Assembly: GCA_946807835.1 (NCBI GenBank)
Contig: OX327686.1
Span: 18,972,001-19,036,000 of the forward strand
DNA length: 64,000 nucleotides
Reading direction: 5' to 3'
Source of the DNA: Ailanthus altissimus
Lineage: Eukaryota; Streptophyta; Magnoliopsida; Sapindales; Simaroubaceae
The notes beneath the pieces were generated by a model. That model had not been told where the DNA came from, searched no databases, and saw only the letters and a program-made list of their open reading frames with translations. The translations under genes and the position numbers were made by a program. Positions 46,871-57,935 of the stretch are shown here, piece by piece (the stretch's first letter is position 1; the number at the start of each line of letters is the position of its first letter).

Positions 46871-48240
46871 TGTTGTGTGTTTTCTATAACACAAATTAGC
46901 GCAAGTGCACGTTGTCACAACAAGTAATATATGATGAGAAAAGTGTCGATCCCACAGAGAATGATTTATCTTTTCTAGTTTAAGTACCGAAATGGTGTCT
47001 TTCTACTATTATCCAGAAAATGATTTAATGTATGATGATTAAACTACTCAAGTAAAAGAACAACTTAATTATGCTAAGTGATAAACTAAATTACCAACAA
47101 ATTATATTCAATATGAGAAATCCTAGGATTACAAACTATCCCCCATTATGCAAATAAATTCAGCAGAATCTCTTTGATGTTTATTAGTTCTCAACTTGAT
47201 ATATTGACCAAAACACTTAACACATCACAAGCCTCTTTTGCAGATCAAGTGAATCTATTCCATCCAATCAAATATCTATATGTCTATGATAAATAAATTG
47301 AACAAAATTCATTAAGCACAAGTTTTATGAGCCATACATGCCTTATGAGTATATGTCTATCTCATATGAAACTCAAGTGTACTACACTATGATCATGCAT
47401 CAATATGCTTAAGACTAAATACCTAAATGCCTTTGTCAAGTTTATTTAAGCATTTCTAGATCAATTTAACCACTGGCCAAGTAATCAAATAGCATTAAGC
47501 ACAAGCACAATGAATATATCAAAAGCTGAATTAATACCATAAAAGAGAGAACTAAAATCAATCACATAATGAGTTCAAGGATGTAATCCTAGATGAACGA
47601 AATTAGCTCATCATTAAACTACACAATCTTGAAGCTAATTCCATCAATACATGTAAACTAAACATCTTACAACAAGTAAAGAATCAAAGCAAAGAAGACA
47701 TCCCTGTCAAATGCCTTTGTTGTTGAAGCTTGCTTCCCTCCTCTTTGATTTCTCCAAACTTAGAAGTTAGGTGTTTCTTTGTGTTTCCAGCTGCTGTCCC
47801 AGCTGGAGTCCTCTCTCAAAATGTAAGTTTTGAGCAAATCAATAGGTAAGAGCACGAAATTAGGGCGCATTTTGGGCTGCTTTTGGGTTTCCTGATTTTC
47901 AGGAACCTGTCACAATTTGTTGTCCAGGTCCCGGCGCCGCGATTTGGCGCTGCGGCGCTCACTTTCTGCAATCGGCGCCGCGGCGCTGAAATCCAGTGCT
48001 GCGGCGCTGCACTGTTGCTACAGTGGTACTGTAGCTACAGTACCACTGTAGCAAACAGTGCCTCCATTCGTATTTTTATCTCTAATGCTCCCCTTTGCGT
48101 CTGTTTTCCGGTATTTTTGCTCCGATAATGCTTCAACCTATAAAAAAACATTAATATGCATAAATAGCCAAATTATTGAGATAATTTGAACAAATATCAA
48201 GTTAGGAAGATAAAATAGTTTATACAATTACGCCTTATCA
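46871..48240 (-). mobile_element. Solo LTR, unclassified gypsy-like family (TSD GTTGT)
   Basis: On the minus strand it starts TGATAAGGCGTAATTG (48240) and ends at about 46871-46874. GTTGT flanks it on both sides (46866-46870 or 46869-46873, because of a GTTGTTGTTGT run, and 48241-48245). It has the GTGCACTTGCGC end block shared with 28481-29887, GC-rich AGCGCCGCGGCGCT motifs (47932-48010) and a large perfect palindrome. The 81-codon frame at 47883 spans the GC motifs and has no domain. Confidence 0.83.
48015..48054. repeat. 40-bp perfect palindrome without spacer
   Basis: The 20-base half TTGCTACAGTGGTACTGTAG is followed directly by its exact reverse complement. Pairing continues on both sides (48010-48014 with 48056-48060) if one base is bulged, giving arms of 25 bp. 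It could extrude a cruciform in DNA or form a hairpin in LTR RNA. Confidence 0.95.
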
Positions 48241-48797
48241 GTTGTCGACTTGCTCTCTCCGACAACTTTCAGTCTAGCTGATCTTCACTGCATCTTACCA
48301 GTTCTGGCCAGTACCAACCGCCCCTCCTTTAATCTTCTTCTCTTGCAGTCAGGTCTCCCGCGCGGTAGTGGTTGTTGACCTGCTCACTCCGACTGCTATT
48401 AGTCCAGTTGATCTTCACTGCGTCTCACTCCTAATCGGCATCAGCCACTCCTCCTTCGGCCTTCTACTCTTCCAGTCGGGTACCTCCATCCTTTGCCTGT
48501 GATTATGCTTCTTTCAGCAACCATCACTACATTTTATCAAAAGCATCCATTGTTGGAGGAGCTAACTTTCAAAAGCAACCATCCTTTGACCGGTCGTTAT
48601 GCTCTTTCCAGCAGCCATCAATACTATTATGCAAGTGTTTGATGGGCTGGTTGCAGAACAACACCATTTAAATAATATAAAATTTTCTTTTAAATAATAT
48701 TATTTTTTCTGATGTGTATATCACCTTACATATAGTCGTTTAACTAACATACAAATTAGGGTAAAATGGTCAATATACTTAAAAAAAGGATTTTCTG
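48241..48797. repeat. MULE interior right of the nested LTR, with tandem duplications
   Basis: Holds a diverged second copy of the sequence interrupted by the LTR: GGTGGTGGTTGTTG... on the left corresponds to CGGTAGTGGTTGTTGACCTG at about 48363, with TTGATCTTCACTGCGTCTC following. A second pair of repeats occurs near 48490 and 48580 (CCATCCTTTG, then TTATGCT, then CAGC). It is gene-like in base composition, but I cannot identify a protein. Confidence 0.6.
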
Positions 48798-48887
48798 TCG
48801 ATTCTAACAAAATCAAACTAACAGACTAAGACAGAATTTGATTTTCTAAAACTCGTGGGACAAAAATATCCTTATCCCATAATATTT

Positions 48888-49341
48888 TGCTAACTGAATG
48901 TTAGTTAATGAATTACCATTATATCTTAAATATAATAGAAAATATCTAGGTGAATAGAAAAAATAGTAGTTCTAGAACTTTGAATAATAATGAATTTTGG
49001 GATATAGTATTAAGTTATGTAGACGTGAGACGACTATCTCATCTGGTTAAGGATAACCAAATACTTGATATTACTATGAAGCCTTGGCCAGTTTATGAAT
49101 TCTGAATTTAAGGGAAATGACCAAATACTTATGTAAGTATTGGATACCAACCCACCAATTCATTGGAACTAATGCATATTGATGTATATGGTCTAATGAA
49201 TCATATTGCTATTGGGTGAATTTCTACACTTTATCATCTTTATAGCGATTTGTCATGATATAGATATATGTTTCTAGGAAACACAAGTTGAAATTTTTTG
49301 AAGTGTTTAAAAAGTTATGACTAGAAGTAGAGAAACAAACT
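48888..49341 (+). pseudogene. Copia family-A GAG-pre-integrase and integrase N-part
   Basis: Piecewise translation around 49165-49340 recovers the usual integrase start after the zinc site: IDVYG near the first catalytic Asp, then a FIDD-like region and MFLRKHKLKFFEVFKKL. Stops and frameshifts abound. The Tekay-like solo LTR interrupts the gene at 49342-49346. Confidence 0.68.
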
Positions 49342-49346
49342 GTTAT

Positions 49347-52128
49347 TGACAGGACCCGACCCGAGACCCTCTACTATAGATCCCAGCAGCCCTGCCGGGC
49401 ACCCCGATGAAAGTTCCTCCGACCTAACTGGGTAATTTGAGAAATTTTGTGAGGCGAACCATTTTTTAATTCTTGCTACTACTGAGAAGGTCTTGTAATA
49501 TACATGAAAATGACATCTTAATTTTTAAAAAAAACGGACAGAATTTCCCCTGTTTTTCAAAAAATTCATATAAAACCTGCAAAGAAATTTCACTTCTATT
49601 TTTAATACATCTCAATACTACCAATTCGGACCTCCGGTCCTTTCCAAATCAAATCCAACACAACTCAATTATTCATTTAAACCACAAAATGAGCATACTC
49701 ATGAAAAGCAAAAATGATCATCATAATCTCGAATTCTTTTCTTGTTGGTTCAAAACATACATACAAATATACATGCCTACAACTACTATACATAAAGTAA
49801 AGAGTGCTATTTAGTACATTTATATGTACGAAAATGATCTTCGGATTCGGCCCACTACTCGGCAATAGGAGAATCAGCAACTTGTATACCGAAACCTGCA
49901 CCTAGGAAAGGGGTTTAGAAAAACATAAAACACAAAACGGTGAGTTAGAGGAGCTCAGTAAGTGCAAATAAAATTTCAATAAAATAACATCATGTATAGA
50001 TAGCAAATTCTAAAGTTCATGCAGAAATCATGCTTCTAAAATTGATGTAAAACTGTAAAACGGTTTTTTTTTCAACATTATATGCTATTGAAATCTTGCC
50101 GAGCGGGTTTTATCTACATCTTTGGAAAACCACATCCAAAATATGTATAACATAATAACTGTTGTGCGCATATAAATGCATAAATGCTATCGGTAAATTG
50201 AAAACTAGTAAAATCCTCGCTCGGCCATTTTCTTTCTAAACTGTACCAATGGTAACCCTAAAGCTCTATACTCACGCAGCGACTCAACTAGCACCGCACA
50301 CGTGAGTCGGTCATGGGGCACCTCAACTAGCAGCACCCACAGTGACATCTTAAGACATCTCACTGGCTATGCAGCAAAATCCTACATCGCATACATATAG
50401 CGAGACAATACCCCGTACACATAGGGCAACTCACATGACTCGACATCCCAACTTCCCGAAGTTAGTGTCACACCCCCAAGACCTGCCCATGTGCACGGGA
50501 TATACCGACCGGGTCTAATAAAATCATCACCACTATAATCTGAGGGTACCAATAGCCTTTAAAACAAATGTAAAAATTTTAAAACTGTTTCTCAAATCGA
50601 ACATGTAAAAGCATGTCTATGAATATATATCAAGATCATAAATCGTGTTTATGCATCGAAAACTCATAAAACATACATATTCATTATGCGAAAACATAAT
50701 AAACGAAAAGTAAAAGAAATGGCAAATTTTCATTCACAACCGCTCCACGCTCAATTTCGCTCTCGATTTTTGCTCCCTTTATCGCTCTCGGTTATCTTCA
50801 CCTACGCACTATAAATGACATTTAGAACCAAATTGAATGCTAAAATCTCATTTAACTACTAAATGCCCTAATCAACATACAAAGCCCGAATGCGTACTAC
50901 TTTCTAATTTTTATTTACGGAGTCATTTAATCTAATCTAACTCACCATCCGGCACCCTGAAAATTATTGCACGCCCTATAACTTGGTTGGACATACATGC
51001 CCTTCACCTTTCCAAAATGGATAATTATGTCCCATTTTCTTCATTTTTGGTTTTTCCATCAACCATATACATTCAATTTACAATATGCACCATTTACACA
51101 CAATAACTCAATCAAAACACCACTCAATCCCTAACTTCCCTAAAGTGGCAGAATTTCACCCTAGGTTCCAACACATTCCTTTTCTCAATTTCTTATTCCA
51201 ATTACAAAAAAATCAAGCCAATTCCATTCTAAAGCCCTAATTACAACCAATTGAAATCTCTACAACAAAATCACCAAAACCCTAATTCTTACCTTGCCAA
51301 TTTCTACAAATTGATGACTCCTTCAAGGTCGACACTAGAATTCAACTCAATCTAAGCCAAGAATACACACAAGAACATCAATTGAAGCATTCTTGAAAGC
51401 TTACTTATCAAACTCATAAAGCAATGCTTTTCTTACGTCTGTTTCTTGAATTTTCACTAATTGAGGCTTCAATTAAGTTTAGGGATTCATATGTAACCTT
51501 ATTTTAGCTTGATTACACATGAAAAATCATGGAAAAAAATTTGAAATTTCACTGTAGCAGCACCTTCCCCCCTTGCACGAATTTGCTTTCTTTTGCTCTA
51601 AGTGTTTGCTTTTCATCTCTTGAAAATTCTGCAACCTTCCAACATATATATAGTGCTCCCTCAATTGACCTTTTTTCCCTTCAACTTACTCAAAACTTCT
51701 AATTTTCCATTAGTTTAAATGAAAATATTTAATTGGTTCCTTTGTAACTATCTAGTTAGAATAATTAAAAGAACTAACTAGAGTTTTCAACTTGGCAATC
51801 CATGAGATTGCTTCTAATTGGTCCATTTCTTAATATATGGATTGTATTTCTCAACAAAGACTTGTTCCATACATAACCCTTAAATGGAAATTCATGTAGT
51901 AAATTAGGATTTCCTTTTCTAAGCCAATAGAGAAAAATTCCAAAAATATTCTAGGGTCGTCCGGCGCACCGATCGAGTGTGAAATTATCAAATTAGGTCT
52001 AATATCTCTCACGTGCACTATAAAGGAAATATTTCTAATAGGGTTCAAATCGAGTAACCCTACGGTGTCTTATTTGCTCTATACTGAAATCTAGGCACCA
52101 ATACTACTAATAGGGATTGGATATTACA
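49347..52128 (-). mobile_element. Solo LTR, Tekay/Del-like family (TSD GTTAT)
   Basis: A 2.78-kb antisense LTR from TGACAGGACCCGACCC to GGATATTACA. It is flanked by perfect GTTAT repeats at 49342-49346 and 52129-52133. It is very similar by eye to 22993-25751. TATA-like box 51642-51653 and CACTGTAGCA 51550-51559. It lies within copia integrase sequence, which resumes directly after it. The 113-codon frame at 49473 and the 65-codon frame at 51851 are LTR frames, not genes. Confidence 0.94.
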
Positions 52129-52133
52129 GTTAT

Positions 52134-54376
52134 ATAGTACCTTCGATCAGATTAAGGTGGTTTATACATGAACAGTAAATTCATAAATTATTTAAAAGAG
52201 AATGTATTTCTCGCTCAATATAGTCCTCCAGCCACTCTGCAACATAAAAGTGTTTTAGAGTAAAGGAATAAGACTTTATTAGATATAGTTTGATTGATGT
52301 TGAACTTCACCAATCTTTTAGAATATTCATCTAGAGGATTGTGCTCTAGAAACTACTATTCAATTATTGAATAAAGTTCCATCAAAAGTCATTCCTTCTA
52401 TTTCATAAAAGATATGGACTGGAAGGAAACTGAATCTTAAGTAAGTTAATATTTGGGATTTTTCTACTTGTATAAGAGTTTCATAACAAGATAAACTTGA
52501 ACTCAAATGGTACAAGTATTGGTTCATAGGGTATCCCAACGATTCAATAGGATACTAGATCTATGATCTAGAAAAGTGAAATATGTTCATTTTTTATTAC
52601 ACCACCTTCATAGAGAAAGAGTTTCACATGGATTGTGGGGATTGTAGAAGGATTGAACTTGGTGAAGTCAACCAAAGAATTATGAACCGACGATGGAACT
52701 CTAAACCCAATTGAGTAAAATACCTTTAACACACTCTCTTTATAAGTCAAAAAGGATATCGAGGTCATATATTAGGTATGCTTGATACTTGTATATGCCC
52801 TTGGTGTTTTTTTATTTAAAGAAAATTATCATTTGACTTTATAGAGAGATGACGTTGGACATCGATTCGGAAAAATGACAAGATGCCATGAAATCCAAAA
52901 TTAAATTTATGCATGACAATCAAGTTTGGCATTTGGTTATGCTTCCTATAAATTTTTTTCTATTTGTTGTAAATAAGGTTTACGCAGCAAATGCGTGGGC
53001 TCAATATAAATGCAGCAACCTTCAAAGACTTATTGGTTGCAAAAGGTTACACTTAGAGATCTTGGATCATTTATAAGGAAACCTTTTCACTAGCAACTAT
53101 GCATAAGTCAATTCGAATTTTATTGGCTATTGCAGCATATTTAGATTTTGAGGTCTCATAGATGGATGTAAAGATATTGTTTCAGAATGTATATCTCGAC
53201 TAAGAGATTTATATGGAATAGCCTGAAGGTTTTGAATTCAGCTTGACTTTGAATCTAATATACAAACTGAAGAAGTCCAATAAGAACTTAAGTAGTTTTT
53301 TCGAAATTGGAATCTTCATTTTGATGAGGTAATTAGAGAGTCTGATTTCATTAAGACCGACCAAAAAGTGTGTGTTGTCAAAAAGGGCAGTGAGAGCACA
53401 ATTTTCATTCTAGTTCTCTATATAGATAACATACTCAATGTTGAAAATGACGTTGGTATATTGCAAGTCAATCAGTTAAGAGTTATCTGAGTAAAAACTT
53501 TTCTATAAAAGATTTAGGACATACTTCTTATATACTAGCTATAAAACATTATAGATATAGAGTTAGAAGGCTGATAAGACTCTCTCAATCTACGTACATT
53601 GATAATGTTCTGAGAAGGTAGAACTTCATTAACTATCAGACAGTTAATGTACTTTTAAACATGGCATTCATCTTTTTAGGAGGAAGTGTCCTCCATAAGA
53701 AAATGAGAAAGTTAGAGTGTCTAACATACTATATACATAAGCTAGAGGTAGCTTGATGTATGTTATGTTATGTATGAAATTAGGATCTGAATGGTTGTAA
53801 ATGTTACAAGTCGATATTGATCTGATCTAAGTAGCGACTATTCAATGGCCATGAAATATATCTAAAATACCTGAGAGGTATAGAATATAAGTATCTGAAT
53901 CATAGAGAAATTTACTTATATATGAGAGGATACACAGACTTGAATTTTCTTCTCATCAGTACTATAGTTAGTTGAAAGTGCAATTTAAATATCCACCACT
54001 GATTCTACCTTGGAAGCAGAATATGTTACGGCTTAAAAAGCCTATAAAAAGAAGTTTTGTGGATATACAAGTCAATTGCAGAGCCTAAATGGTTTCAAGC
54101 TTAATGGATCTTATCCCACTAAATGCAACAATAACAAAGTAAATGCCTAAGCCAATAAGCCATAAGGCACACCACAATTCCGACCATGTGCACTTTGAAC
54201 ACCACATAATTAAAACGTTCTTAGCTATTGGAGATCGAATAATATCTAGGATACATTCCATAGATAAAGTAATTGACCTATTAACTAAAGCCTTAACTAC
54301 TAAAGTGTTTTGAGAAATATATGGAGATTATAGGTATTAGATATTATTGTGAATGGCACTAAAGCAAGTAGAAGTT
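52134..54376 (+). pseudogene. Copia family-A integrase C-part, RT and RNase H, decayed
   Basis: Recognisable pieces in order: the integrase tail (DKLELKWYKYWFIGYP about 52490-52540, then a TTFIEKEF block about 52600-52630), RT start (AMKSKIKFMHDNQVWHL about 52886-52937), the MDVK...YMEQPEGF-like region (53160-53235, with stops), a YVDD-box variant LYIDNIL (about 53415-53435), and the RNase H STLEAEYVTA block (about 54000-54030). The end GGCACTAAAGCAAGTAGAAG leads into the LTR. No segment could encode an active enzyme. Confidence 0.8.
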
Positions 54377-56516
54377 TGTTAGAAATAGTGCTTACATGCC
54401 ATTCCAATATGTATATTAATTATTTAATATTTATACAAAAAATATTTTGATTAAAATCGTTAATATTAAATATATATGGTAAGGTGCTTGTAACATTTCA
54501 AACACTGTATGATTTGAAGGAGTTCGGATCTGGCTCAAAGGAGTTTATACCAGTGCTGAGAGTTAGCAACGCTGAAAATTATAATTGCTAAGAGTTATAA
54601 AGTTATAAGAGTCAGTAAAATTTAAAGAGTTAGAGCCTTTTCTAAAATAAAACAAAGACCCGATGGTATATTAGCAATGGTATAGTTGTAAAATGTTGTA
54701 AATAGTGTTAAGAAATATCATTGTATAAATATGTTGTCAAATGTTATGTTCCTGGTCTATCTTCACTGATGCAGTCTATCGGTGAAGACATTATCATATA
54801 TAGATCAGTGTATGTCTATATCTCAATGGTCCAGATGGTTAATCTTACAAATCATAAGTTTAGTGGAAGCTCGTATAGGTATACAGGTATTCAATGAGGA
54901 ATGGGTACTAAATTGACTCAATGAGGACCTCCAATAGACATCCCATAAAGCTGTCATTAGAGAGTCCTCTCGAGGTTAGTAGTATTCGTGGTTCCTTAAC
55001 CTTAGCACCACGATGGGCTTATGAGTGATTCATCATACTTAGGTTCCAATCATGTCAGAGACATTTCATAATCTGATTTGGATGTTGCTGGTTATGGTCC
55101 GATACTCATGGAGTCCGATGTGTGTAGACATGGGATTCGTTAGCTTATATGGGTGAGTTATATATCCTCATGTTCCGATATTGTATTTTAGAAAGTCTTA
55201 TGACCATAAGTCATAAACCTAAAAAAGAGTTTCTCGTGGGATAAATAATATCGTAAAAGTGTTTGTGGATATTGTTTATTGAAATACGAATCTAGTGATA
55301 AGTTCATAGTTAAGCATATGGAGAATTGACGGTGATGATCTACGACTCTACTCTTCTGGGATATAAATGATGGAGAGATTATATAAATATGTATTAACCT
55401 CAACTTTTATGGTTCAACACGCTGATTTATTATTTTCATAACATGTATGTGGGGTATCGTTTGTGAACTTACAGAAGAGTTGTATAAGACAAAATGGGTG
55501 TGAACCTAAAGAGTCTCACTATATGAAGTGTACTCATTTTATATTAGAGTAGTGTACCGGATTGAATAGTTCAATTTAGGAAGTTCTTAAAAAGTCAAAA
55601 TTATTTTAAGATCTCTTAAAAAAATGATAAAATTTTAAGTGTTAAGCTCAAAATCTTGACAAATAGAACTTACTACTTAATCTTTTCTATTGGATGTCAT
55701 ATGTCATGTCATTAATTTATAAATAATATATTTTAATTAACCTATTATTTTATTAATTATTAATATATAAATTGGCCTATTGAAATAAATTATAAAAGGT
55801 GGCATCAAAATGATCTATTCTGGGAAATGAAGAAATATTCAAGTGATATAAATGTTAATTTACTATTTAGCATGTGGTGGCCATTTGAATTTGTTTAGAT
55901 TATCTTTCTTTTGCTTTCTTATGCATTAAGTATGAGCGGTCAAACTCTCATTTACCATTTAAAGTTAATGGCATTGTTATACTTTAGAATTAAGCATAAC
56001 ACGCCTTTAAAACAAAATCATTCGGCTAGCCCATGTATTTTGCTATTCATCATTTCAAACAAGTATGATAATACAAATTTTATGAACTCTATATTCAATC
56101 TAATTGAATAATCAACGCAAGCAAAGGCAACAAATTACAAAGCCTTTCTTTATTTGTTTAACAAGAAAAATAGCATTAATATAGATAATGAGGTAAAGAA
56201 ATATAAGTGAAGCAAGTGTTGCTTTAATTAAATTTTTGTTGAGAAGGTGAAGTTATTATTCTAATTCAAAGAATTTCACTCCGCCTTTAACTAAAACTGC
56301 ATAAAGCATATTTTAAGGGTGGACTCCCTTTTATCTTTCATTAATATAATGAGATATGTTTTAATATTTCATTGCGTATATTTTGCATGGGTGGACTCCC
56401 TTTTATCTCTCATTAATATAATGAGATATGTTTTAATATTCTATTGCGTATATTTTGCATGTGTAACGTGTTAAAAAATTATATTAAAGATACACATTCA
56501 CCATACGCACAATACA
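54377..56516 (+). mobile_element. Copia family-A 3' LTR, without large insertions
   Basis: Starts TGTTAGAAATAGTGCTTACA and ends GCACAATACA. It lacks the three large insertions found in the LTR at 36001-44374 and so acts as their empty-site reference. It has a private 72-bp tandem duplication (56317-56388 and 56389-56460). The right edge is uncertain by a few bases and no TSD can be tested, because the left partner is truncated. Confidence 0.8.
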
Positions 56517-57340
56517 CCACTGGTTTATATTTTTATTGATTTAAATATTTTAAATTATTATACTATTAATTATTTTATTAATTCATAAAAATTAAAGGGA
56601 AAAAAATTATTTTGTTTAAATGATGCTCTGTTGGAGCAAAATATATTTTAAAGAGTAATTTAGTAATTTTATGTAATTCTATTAATTTTAACAAAATATT
56701 CTTTAACAGTTGAACATTACTGCTTATTTTTTAAATTAATAAATTTTACTGATATTAGACATTACCTAAAGAGTATTCTCGATAATATCTCTTTATTTAG
56801 GCATAAGTGTAAGTACACTCTCCAAGTCTTTTACCATTATGCTCATACATAGTATTATAATTTGATACTTTGAACTATTAATTAAATTAAAGTAATGCTA
56901 AACATCTCAAAAATTTATTTTAAATTATATTTTAAAAATGACGTATCAAATAAATATTAAATTATAAAATAATATAAATTCTAAAATAATTTATTACACT
57001 TAATGTTTGTTTAATACATTATTTTTAATATACAATTTAAAATAAAATTTATCCTAAATTATATTTTAAAAGTGATGTGTCAAAAAAATATTAAATTGTG
57101 AAATAATATAAATTCTAAAATTATTTATTACTCTTAATGTTTGCTTGACATATTACTTTTAAAATATAATTCAAAATAAAAATTTTGATATATTTAACAT
57201 TACTCAATAAACTATTAAATCTCTTCTTGATAAAAACAAAAAAGTTTTAGTTATCTTAATTATTACATTGATAATTGATCTATATAGCATATTTTCTTTA
57301 CATGTTGAATTGATCAGTGCTGACGAAACGCACATAGTTA
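56517..57340. other. AT-rich intergenic spacer
   Basis: Between the copia chain and the host gene. Contains the MITE-like repeat (56891-57205). Nothing else recognised; no coding frame. Confidence 0.55.
56891..57205. mobile_element. MITE-like inverted repeat with internal tandem dimer
   Basis: The first 70 bases (AGTAATGCTAAACAT, then AAATTATATTTTAAAAATGA) are matched, imperfectly, by the reverse complement of the last 70 (ending ATTTAACATTACT). The interior is two similar units of about 135 bp (about 56918-57050 and 57052-57187), each largely self-complementary. No transposase and no convincing TSD. Confidence 0.65.
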
Positions 57341-57602
57341 CTCGGCTACCCCTTTAAAAAAAAATCAGAAAAGTAGAATTTCATTTCCAATTTTAACTTA
57401 CACATCACAGCCTGAACAATTATGACAAAGAATGAAGCTGGATCGCATCTTATGCTTACTGTTCTTTAACAAACAAGAATGGCCATATACAGAATACTAG
57501 TGGTAGCTAACCCCAGATGCTCTTCGGCAAGCAACAATGCACCATACACATCAATGATCATCTGGAGATAAATGCTTAATTAGGAGCCCTATATTTAACA
57601 CT
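57341..57602 (-). other. Probable 3' untranslated region of the thioredoxin-like gene
   Basis: Low-repeat sequence downstream of the stop codon with more balanced base composition than the neighbouring transposon DNA. No canonical AATAAA was seen on the minus strand, so the poly(A) site is not placed. Confidence 0.45.
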
Positions 57603-57734
57603 TCAATTTGATCCGGCTGGCTTGTCTATTGGAGCAGAGATAGCTTCAAGACTGAGTTCTCCAACTCCCTTGGGTGGACCAATGCTGCAATGTGTCATGT
57701 TGTGCAGTTGGATAGCATCTTTTAATTTTTGAAA
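57603..57734 (-). CDS. Thioredoxin-like protein (ACHT/TRL-like), last coding exon
   Basis: A 44-codon terminal exon on the minus strand, ending in TGA (57603-57605). It opens after a CAG acceptor (57735-57737) in phase 0 with FQKLKDAIQLHN, then CSIGPPKGVGELSLEAIS, and ends KPAGSN. The Cys-Ser-Ile-Gly-Pro block after a KLKDAI helix is the C-terminal tail of plant chloroplast ACHT/thioredoxin-like proteins (related proteins read KFKDAL followed by CSLGP). Such proteins are atypical thioredoxins that relay oxidising or reducing equivalents in plastids; the redox-active Cys pair is encoded upstream, outside this window. The exact family member is not resolved. Confidence 0.85.
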   Translation of the reverse strand, partial: FQKLKDAIQLHNMTHCSIGPPKGVGELSLEAISAPIDKPAGSN

Positions 57735-57897
57735 CTGAAAATCAAATTTGACAAGATGCAATGAGAACATAGAAAGAATCCAGATATAAACAAGAAAGAT
57801 CTCTATAAATCAATATCAGTAGCATCACCTGCATGCCACCCGAAGCGTAGAGATATTGGCATGTATCATTTAAACCACACTTCTTAAACATTATATG

Positions 57898-57935
<38 letters not shown>

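Larger units (their letters stand above)
46493..48878. mobile_element. Mutator-like (MULE) non-autonomous DNA element, 9-bp TSD
   Basis: Terminal inverted repeats (left 46493-46605, right 48798-48878) share GATAAGGA/GAATAAGGA ends, TTTTTGTCCCACGAGTTT and GTCTGTTAGTTTGATT. The flanks ATAATGTTT (46484-46492) and ATAATATTT (48879-48887) match at 8 of 9 bases, the TSD size typical of Mutator elements. No transposase is present. The interior includes gene-like GC-rich DNA with a telo-box AAACCCTAG (46707-46715), suggesting a captured host fragment (Pack-MULE-like). An LTR was later inserted at 46871. Confidence 0.82.
44375..54376 (+). mobile_element. Internal region of copia family-A element, with nested insertions
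   Basis: Runs from the LTR end to the next LTR start. It contains a primer-binding site, a GC-rich repeat block, leader/gag remnants, GAG-pre-integrase and integrase pieces, RT and RNase H pieces, all riddled with stops. Insertions are a Mutator-like element (46493-48878) and a Tekay-like solo LTR (49347-52128). Without them it is about 4.8 kb, ordinary for plant copia. Confidence 0.78.

Noticed and set aside
47883..48128. 81-codon frame over GC-rich motifs
   Set aside because: Within the solo LTR; no domain and created by GC repeats lacking stops.
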